Source: Actinomycetes bacterium (lineage in GTDB: Bacteria; Actinomycetota; Acidimicrobiia; Acidimicrobiales; RAAP-2). From it: 64,000 nucleotides of DNA. Under the pieces are notes generated by a model. That model was not told the DNA's origin. It made no database searches and saw nothing but the letters and a program-made list of their open reading frames with translations. Positions within the stretch are counted from its first letter, which is position 1. Each line of letters opens with the position of its first letter. Both the position numbers and the translations under genes were made by a program. The stretch covers positions 1 to 64,000 of the forward strand of contig JAJZMD010000287.1 of the NCBI GenBank assembly GCA_021803085.1. Direction: 5' to 3'. Shown here in pieces: positions 58,850-64,000 of the stretch.

Positions 58850-60325
58850 CTACGTGGTCGAGGCTGCAGGAGAGCACATCAGCTCGGCGCTCCGGATGCC
58901 GAACTCGTCGCGCAGTGCCCACATCGCCGCCAGCTCCCCGCACCGGCCATGGACACCCGGTCCTGGCGGCGTGGCGCTCGAGCAGAGGTACAGCCCGCGC
59001 AGCGGTACCCGGTAGGGGTTCCAGCGCGCCGCGGGCCTGGCAAGGGTCTGGCGGGCGTCCTGGAGCCCGCACCCGATGTCGCCTCCGACGTAGTTCGCGT
59101 TCTCGGCCTCCATGCGCGCGGCTGAGCGCGCCGACTTCGCCAGCACGAGATCGCGGAAGCCCGGGGCGAAGCGCTCGACCTGTGAGGCGATCGCCTCGCT
59201 CATGTCCCAATCGGACCCTGCCGGCACGTGGCAATAGGTCCCGAGGGTCTGCTTGCCTGCAGGCGCGCGCGTGGGGTCGACCACACCGGGCTGCACGGCG
59301 AGCACGAAGGGGCGCTCCGGGTGCCGGCCCCTCGCCACGTCCGCCTGGGCGGCCCCGACCTCTTCGAGCGTGCCGCCGACGTGAACGGTCCCGGCGCGCC
59401 GGCACGTGTGCGCGCTCCAGGGGACGGGTCCGTCGAGCGCCCAGTCCACCTTGCACACGCCCGGTCCGTACCGAAAGCGGCGGAGCTGGCGGGCGTAGCG
59501 GTCGGGCAGCTGGTCGCCGGCGATGGCGAGGAGCCCTCGCGGACTGACGTCGAGCAGCACCACGCGAGCGGCGGGGAGTCCTCGCAGCGACCTCACCGGC
59601 TCGCCCGTCACGACCGCCGCACCACGGTCGGCGAGGAACGCCGCCATCGCGGCGACGATGCCGGCGCTTCCCCCCTCGACAACCGGCCAGCCCACTCCGT
59701 GGGCGAGGCTCGTGAGGAACAGCGCGATGCCTCCGGTGACGGGAGTCGTGAGGGGCAGCATGGCGTGGGCTCCAGCGCCGGCGAGCAGCGCGCGTGGGCC
59801 GGTGCCCTCGAACCTGCGGGCGAGCGACTCGGTCGAGCGCCACCCGGAGGCGACGAGTCGGGCCCCCGTACGCGCGCCGGCGGGCACCGTCCGGTGCGAG
59901 GAGAGGACCGCGGCAGCGAGCGCGTCCGTCTCGCCCGCAAGTGGGCCGAGCAGCCGGCGGTACGCCCGTCTGTCGTCGCGGCCGAAGGACGCCGCGGTCT
60001 CGTCGACGCCGCGGTGCGCGGCGACCACCCGGTCTTCCCCGAGGGGGTGCGCGAACGGGACCGCGGGCTGGAGGAGGCGTGCGCCGTGCGTCTCGAGCCC
60101 GAAGCGCCGGAAGAAGGGTGATGCGGCGGCCATCGGGTGTGCCGCCGAGCAGACGTCATGGCGGAACCCTGGCAGCGTCAGCTCCTCGGTCCGGCAGCCG
60201 CCACCGATCCTGTGGGCCGCTTCGAGCACACGCACGGACAGTCCGGCCGCGGCGAGGACGACGGCCGCCGCGAGGCCGTTGGGCCCCGCCCCGACCACGA
60301 GCGCGTCGGTCCGGTCAGAGCCCAC
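58850..60325 (-). CDS. Phytoene desaturase-like FAD oxidoreductase
   Basis: The 491-residue protein starts with the dinucleotide motif ALVVGAGPNGLAAAVVLAAA and GGGCRTEELTLPGFRHDVCS, and ends with the FAD-contact segment GLYLCSSATPPGPGVHGRCG. The family covers carotenoid desaturases and uncharacterised flavin amine oxidases (PYROXD2-like). The substrate is not evident and no carotenoid genes are near. GTG 60325 lies 9 bases beyond the ABC ATPase stop. Confidence 0.83.
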   Translation of the reverse strand: MGSDRTDALVVGAGPNGLAAAVVLAAAGLSVRVLEAAHRIGGGCRTEELTLPGFRHDVCSAAHPMAAASPFFRRFGLETHGARLLQPAVPFAHPLGEDRVVAAHRGVDETAASFGRDDRRAYRRLLGPLAGETDALAAAVLSSHRTVPAGARTGARLVASGWRSTESLARRFEGTGPRALLAGAGAHAMLPLTTPVTGGIALFLTSLAHGVGWPVVEGGSAGIVAAMAAFLADRGAAVVTGEPVRSLRGLPAARVVLLDVSPRGLLAIAGDQLPDRYARQLRRFRYGPGVCKVDWALDGPVPWSAHTCRRAGTVHVGGTLEEVGAAQADVARGRHPERPFVLAVQPGVVDPTRAPAGKQTLGTYCHVPAGSDWDMSEAIASQVERFAPGFRDLVLAKSARSAARMEAENANYVGGDIGCGLQDARQTLARPAARWNPYRVPLRGLYLCSSATPPGPGVHGRCGELAAMWALRDEFGIRSAELMCSPAASTT

Positions 60326-60334
60326 GGGACCCGC

Positions 60335-61204
60335 TCACCCGGACGCGTGTGCCCACCAGCGTCCGCCATGCCGCTCGAGGTGGACCGCGACGCCGTAGCA
60401 CTTCGACACGAGCGGCGCGGTCAGCACGTCCTCGAGCCGCCCTGTGGCGAGCTTGCGGCCGTCGGCCAGGAGAAGGCCGTGAGTGAACCCGGAGGGCACC
60501 TCCTCGAGGTGGTGGGTCACGAGGACGATCGCCGGCACGCTCGGATCCGACGCCAAGGACCCGAGACGCGTGACCAGACGCTCCCGAGCCGCGAGGTCGA
60601 GACCTGCAGCCGGCTCGTCGAGCAGGATGAGCTCGGCCGCACCCATGAGCGACCGAGCGATCAGCACCTGCTGGCGCTCTCCCTCCGAGAGCAGGCCGAA
60701 CGGGGAGTCGGGCTGGACCGCAGCCCCGTGGCCCGTGACACGCGCGAGCATGCGATCGGCCGCGGCCCAATCCGCCTGCGTGTAGCGGTGCCTGACCGGG
60801 AGCAGGGCAGCGTCTTTCCCGGTCACGACCACCTCCCTCGCGCTGAGGAACGGGCGCAGCGCCCGGACTGTGGACGCGCTCACCAAGGGGATCCTGGTGC
60901 GCACCGTCCGGAGATCGCTCCGTCCGAAGCGCTGACCGACGACCGTGACCGATCCGCGGCTCGGCATGAGCCTGGCGCCGGCGACCCGGAGGAGGGTCGT
61001 CTTCCCGGAGCCGTTGGGCCCGAGCACGACCCAACGGTCCCTCGGGCCGACTTCCCAGTCGACTGTGTCGAGGATCGGCCGTCCTTCGCGGACGACGGAC
61101 ACCCCGGAGAACGAGATCGCCGGCGTTGCGGCCTTGTCGGGCGCGGCGGGTTCGACGGCGGCGGGCTCGGGCGCGGCGGGCTCGACGGTGGCGGGCTCGG
61201 GCAT
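60335..61204 (-). CDS. ABC transporter ATP-binding protein (ModF-like, solitary)
   Basis: The 289-residue ATPase has Walker A LGPNGSGKTTLL, signature LLSEGERQQ, Walker B LILLDEPAAGLD and an H-loop in LVTHHLEEVPSGF. The first 25 residues are a low-complexity repeat (PATVEPAAPEPAAVEPAAPD). No permease gene adjoins, so it may be a ModF/YbbA-type soluble ATPase or use a distant partner. The FAD oxidoreductase gene follows. Confidence 0.85.
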   Translation of the reverse strand: MPEPATVEPAAPEPAAVEPAAPDKAATPAISFSGVSVVREGRPILDTVDWEVGPRDRWVVLGPNGSGKTTLLRVAGARLMPSRGSVTVVGQRFGRSDLRTVRTRIPLVSASTVRALRPFLSAREVVVTGKDAALLPVRHRYTQADWAAADRMLARVTGHGAAVQPDSPFGLLSEGERQQVLIARSLMGAAELILLDEPAAGLDLAARERLVTRLGSLASDPSVPAIVLVTHHLEEVPSGFTHGLLLADGRKLATGRLEDVLTAPLVSKCYGVAVHLERHGGRWWAHASG

Positions 61205-61305
61205 CTACGGAGTCTGCCTCAGTTCGACCCACGAGGATCGTGCGGCGTGGCACCACGACGAGCGTCGGGCGACGGCGGGTATGGTGGCCCTGCGCGCCGT
61301 GTCCG

Positions 61306-62466
61306 ATGGAAGCTTCGAGCGACGGCGTCTTGTCTGCGCACGAAGCCGGTCGAGGCGGTGCGGCGCACACCCGGGAGAGCGGGCGGTTCATCTTCGTGTT
61401 CACAGGGACGATCGGGCTCGTCGGCGACATCAACCTCCGGCGCTGCCTCGACACCGACGAGACGTGCCTCGACGAGGTGGCAGGTGAGCTCGCGTCGGTC
61501 GACGTGCGGCTGGGCAACCTCGAAGGCGCGTTCGCCGCAGAAGAAGAGCTCCCGTTCAAGCCCGGTTGGTTCCACGGCCAGCCGGAGATGGCGCGGTGCC
61601 TGGTGGGCCGCTTCGACGCCGTCGCCTGCGCCAACAACGTCCACTACGGGGACGCGATCGTCCAGTCCCTGGAGGTCCTCGACGAGCTGGGCATCGGCCA
61701 CGCCGGCGCAGGCGCCGACTTCGTCCAGGCACGCACGCCGGCGATCGTGAGCTCCGCCGCCGGCTCGGTCGGCATGCTCTCCTACACGTCGGTCTTCGAG
61801 CCGTCCGGGCATTCCGCCACGGCGACGAGCCCGGGCGTGGCGACGGTGAAGGCCCTGACCGCCTACGAGCCGAACCCGCGCGTCCTCCAGATGCCGGGCG
61901 CGCCGGCACTCGTCCACACCTGGGCGGATCCAGAGGAGATGGAGCGCGCATGCCGGGACGTGCGGTCGCTCCGGGAGCACGTGGACGTGGTCGTCGTCTA
62001 CCTGCACTTCGGCGTCTCCATGAGCCCGACGGTCCACGAGTACCAGCGACAGCTCGCCCGTGCGCTGGTCGATGCAGGCGCGAACATCGTGGCGGGCTCC
62101 CATTCGCACACGCCTGGAGGTGTCGAATTCTACGGGTCGGGCGTCGTCTTCTACAGTCTCGGCAACTTCGTGTTCAACACCGGGTTCCATCCGGACGCGA
62201 CGCGAGACGGGGTGCTCGCCAAGCTGGAGATCCGCGGGTCGACGGTCCGCTCGTGCACCGTGCTCCCGACCTTTCGCGACACATCGGCTCGAGCCACCCT
62301 CGTCGCGCCGCCCTCTCGAGAAGGGGCCCGCATCTCCGAGATGGTTCGATCCCGCAGCGAGGAGTTCCACACGGTCGTGCACGCGTCAGAAGACGGGCTC
62401 GTGCTCACGTCCTCCGGTTCGCGCCGGCACGCACCTGTGCGAGCATCCGGCGGCCCGCCGCACTGA
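61306..62466 (+). CDS. CapA-family protein (poly-gamma-glutamate synthesis-like)
   Basis: The 386-residue protein is a calcineurin-like hydrolase of the CapA group: [20 protein letters not shown] (Asp ligand), [14 protein letters not shown] (Asn), [40 protein letters not shown] (His ligands) and FYSLGNFVF. There is no clear signal peptide. Poly-gamma-glutamate genes capBC are not near. The start at ATG 61306 is an estimate. Confidence 0.82.
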   Translation: MEASSDGVLSAHEAGRGGAAHTRESGRFIFVFTGTIGLVGDINLRRCLDTDETCLDEVAGELASVDVRLGNLEGAFAAEEELPFKPGWFHGQPEMARCLVGRFDAVACANNVHYGDAIVQSLEVLDELGIGHAGAGADFVQARTPAIVSSAAGSVGMLSYTSVFEPSGHSATATSPGVATVKALTAYEPNPRVLQMPGAPALVHTWADPEEMERACRDVRSLREHVDVVVVYLHFGVSMSPTVHEYQRQLARALVDAGANIVAGSHSHTPGGVEFYGSGVVFYSLGNFVFNTGFHPDATRDGVLAKLEIRGSTVRSCTVLPTFRDTSARATLVAPPSREGARISEMVRSRSEEFHTVVHASEDGLVLTSSGSRRHAPVRASGGPPH

Positions 62467-62480
62467 CGAAAGGAAGCATC

Positions 62481-63692
62481 GTGGACTTCGAGATGTCGCC
62501 CAAGGCGGAGGAGTACCACGCTCGGCTGTCGGCGTTCCTGTACGAGCGGATACTGCCGGCCGAGGCCGAGTACGAACGGTACCGGGCAGAGCGGGTGCCC
62601 TCCGACCACTCGGTCCCGCCGATCGTGGAGGCGCTGAAGCACGAAGCCCGCGACCGCGGGTTGTGGAACCTCTTCCTCCCCGCGGAGAGCGGGTTGACCA
62701 ACGTGGAGTACGCCCCCCTGGCCGAGCTGACGGGCTGGTCGGGGCACCTGGCCCCCGAGGCGCTCAACTGCGCCGCGCCCGACACCGGGAACATGGAGAT
62801 CCTCCACCTCTTCGGGACCGCCGAGCAGAAGACGCGTTGGCTGCAGCCGCTGCTCGACGGCGAGATCCGCTCGGGCTTCGCGATGACCGAGCCGGACGTC
62901 GCAAGCAGCGACGCCAGCAACATCGAATGCCGGATCGAGCGCGATGGCGACCACTACGTCGTCAACGGCCGGAAGTGGTGGACGAGCGGCGCGCTCGACG
63001 CGCGCTGCCGGGTCCTGATCGTCATGGGCAAGACCGATCCTGCAGGGCCCAAGCACAAGCAGCAGTCGATGGTCCTCGTGCCGACCGACACGCCGGGCGT
63101 CGAGGTGATCCGCGACCTCACGGTCTTCGGCTATTCCGCCCAGCACGGGCATGCAGAGGTTCGGCTCACCGACGCCCGCGTGCCCGTCTCGAACCTCCTC
63201 GGCGAGGTGGGGTCCGGCTTCGCCATCGCCCAGGCGCGACTCGGCCCGGGCCGGATCCACCACTGCATGCGGGCCTTGGGCGCCGCGGAGCGGGCCCTCC
63301 AGCTCATGTGCCGGCGAGCGTCCTCGCGGATCGCGTTCGGCAGGCCGCTTGCCGAGCAGGGCATGGTCCAAGAGGCGGTGGCGGAGTCACGCCTGGCGAT
63401 CGAGCAGGCCCGCCTGCTCACCCTCAAGGCCGCGTGGTTGATCGACCGCTACGGCGCCAAGGGGGCGCAGATGGAGATCTCGGCCATCAAGGTGGCGGTT
63501 CCCAGGGCCGCCCTTGCCGTCATCGACCGTGCGATCCAGGTGCACGGCGGTGCCGGCGTCAGCGGCGACACCCCGCTCGGTCAGATGTGGGCGTGGCACC
63601 GGGCCATGCGGATCTTCGACGGCCCCGACGAGGTGCACCTCCGCTCCCTGGCCCGTGCGGAGCTGCGCCGGCACCAGGAAGCAGAAGGCTGA
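62481..63692 (+). CDS. Acyl-CoA dehydrogenase (ACAD10/11-like)
   Basis: The 403-residue flavoenzyme has [20 protein letters not shown] (FAD/substrate loop), [19 protein letters not shown], the helical C-terminus with [40 protein letters not shown] and [17 protein letters not shown]. It oxidises an acyl-CoA to the 2-enoyl form; the length and motifs fit the ACAD10/11 group that acts on long or hydroxylated acyl chains. GTG 62481 follows AAAGGAAG. Confidence 0.9.
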   Translation: MDFEMSPKAEEYHARLSAFLYERILPAEAEYERYRAERVPSDHSVPPIVEALKHEARDRGLWNLFLPAESGLTNVEYAPLAELTGWSGHLAPEALNCAAPDTGNMEILHLFGTAEQKTRWLQPLLDGEIRSGFAMTEPDVASSDASNIECRIERDGDHYVVNGRKWWTSGALDARCRVLIVMGKTDPAGPKHKQQSMVLVPTDTPGVEVIRDLTVFGYSAQHGHAEVRLTDARVPVSNLLGEVGSGFAIAQARLGPGRIHHCMRALGAAERALQLMCRRASSRIAFGRPLAEQGMVQEAVAESRLAIEQARLLTLKAAWLIDRYGAKGAQMEISAIKVAVPRAALAVIDRAIQVHGGAGVSGDTPLGQMWAWHRAMRIFDGPDEVHLRSLARAELRRHQEAEG

Positions 63693-63895
63693 GGGAGCCG
63701 AGTCCCGCCGCCGAGGACGCCGCGGCGGCCACCGTCGGTTGCGGGGTCCGCGTTCGGGCATCCCTCGACCTCGAGCCCGGCGGCTGGCCCGGCCGCGGGC
63801 CCGGCCGCGCCCGTGGTCGGCGGGCCTCGCGTATGCGAAGCTACGTGCGCCGTCGGCGACCGAGCCGATGCAGAGGAACGCCCCGAGGAGGAGCC

Positions 63896-64000
63896 GTGCG
63901 CTGGAACCTGTCTCCGCAAGACCTTCCCACGGCGTGGTTCAACGTGGTGCCGCACCTTCCCGCGCCGCTCGAGCCGCCGCTGCATCCGGGAACGAAGGAG
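63896..64000 (+). CDS. trpB: Tryptophan synthase beta-like (TrpB2-type), N-terminal part only
   Basis: GTG 63896, after GAGGAGGAG, opens WNLSPQDLPTAWFNVVPHLP and PLEPPLHPGT, the distinctive TrpB2 N-terminus. The PLP domain lies beyond the window end. The 200 bases before it, after the acyl-CoA dehydrogenase, hold nothing identified. Confidence 0.75.
   Translation, partial: MRWNLSPQDLPTAWFNVVPHLPAPLEPPLHPGTKE

Overview
The window is high-GC DNA with frequent GTG starts, stop/start overlaps of the ATGA and GTGA type, several near-leaderless promoters, and close relatives of Mycobacterium tuberculosis genes (an Sdh1-type succinate dehydrogenase and the Rv0081-Rv0087 hydrogenase-like locus). This points to an actinobacterium outside the best-studied genera; Acidimicrobiia-like is a guess from gene content. 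No rRNA, tRNA or CRISPR array was seen.

Region 1 (1-16.3 kb) is an anaerobic/redox energy block, mostly on the minus strand: a DDE transposase cut by the left edge, sdhCAB, a malic enzyme, and a six-gene membrane complex related to group 4 [NiFe] hydrogenases and to complex I. The large subunit has lost all four Ni-Fe ligand cysteines. An Rv0081-like ArsR regulator lies nearby, and similar candidate operators precede sdhC, the hydrogenase-like operon and arsR itself. A PEP carboxykinase that has lost its catalytic middle sits between them.

Region 2 (16.3-29.2 kb) is a worn accessory region: two type II toxin-antitoxin modules, each followed by the same non-coding block of about 100 bp or more; IS21 remnants flanking a pRiA4b ORF-3-like gene; and broken relE, antitoxin, methyltransferase, lipoprotein, transposase and alcohol dehydrogenase genes. 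Intact genes among these are an ECF sigma/anti-sigma pair, a SigB-like sigma factor, a DEAD-box helicase, an aldo-keto reductase and a cupin.

Region 3 (29.2-43 kb) is metabolic: a SnoaL-like protein, a TRIC/UPF0126 channel, an M20 amidohydrolase, a MarR/pirin/YceI cluster, VOC and pirin genes, then a uronate operon (uxaC, uxuB-like, FGGY kinase). Divergent to it are a LarA-like nickel enzyme and a NicO-like transporter; a 17-bp palindrome lies in the shared promoter gap.

Region 4 (43-54.6 kb) covers metal and reactive-nitrogen stress: a P-type proton ATPase, merA with a CmtR-like ArsR gene (their junction carries a 41-bp tandem duplication that creates a 14-residue Cys-Cys mini-ORF), a SufR-like Fe-S regulator, a hemerythrin/DUF2249 protein, a histidine-rich NnrS-like membrane protein, DUF2249, MIP18 and DUF488 proteins. 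Four promoter gaps share an ACTAGA motif.

Region 5 (54.8-64 kb) has a glycogen-debranching-type enzyme divergent from a GT4 glycosyltransferase with a CIRCE element between them, then a FAD oxidoreductase, an ABC ATPase, a CapA-like protein, an acyl-CoA dehydrogenase and the start of a trpB-like gene. The window is rich in decayed genes and short tandem duplications. Some single-base frameshifts could be sequencing errors; in-frame stops and internal deletions are less easily explained that way.
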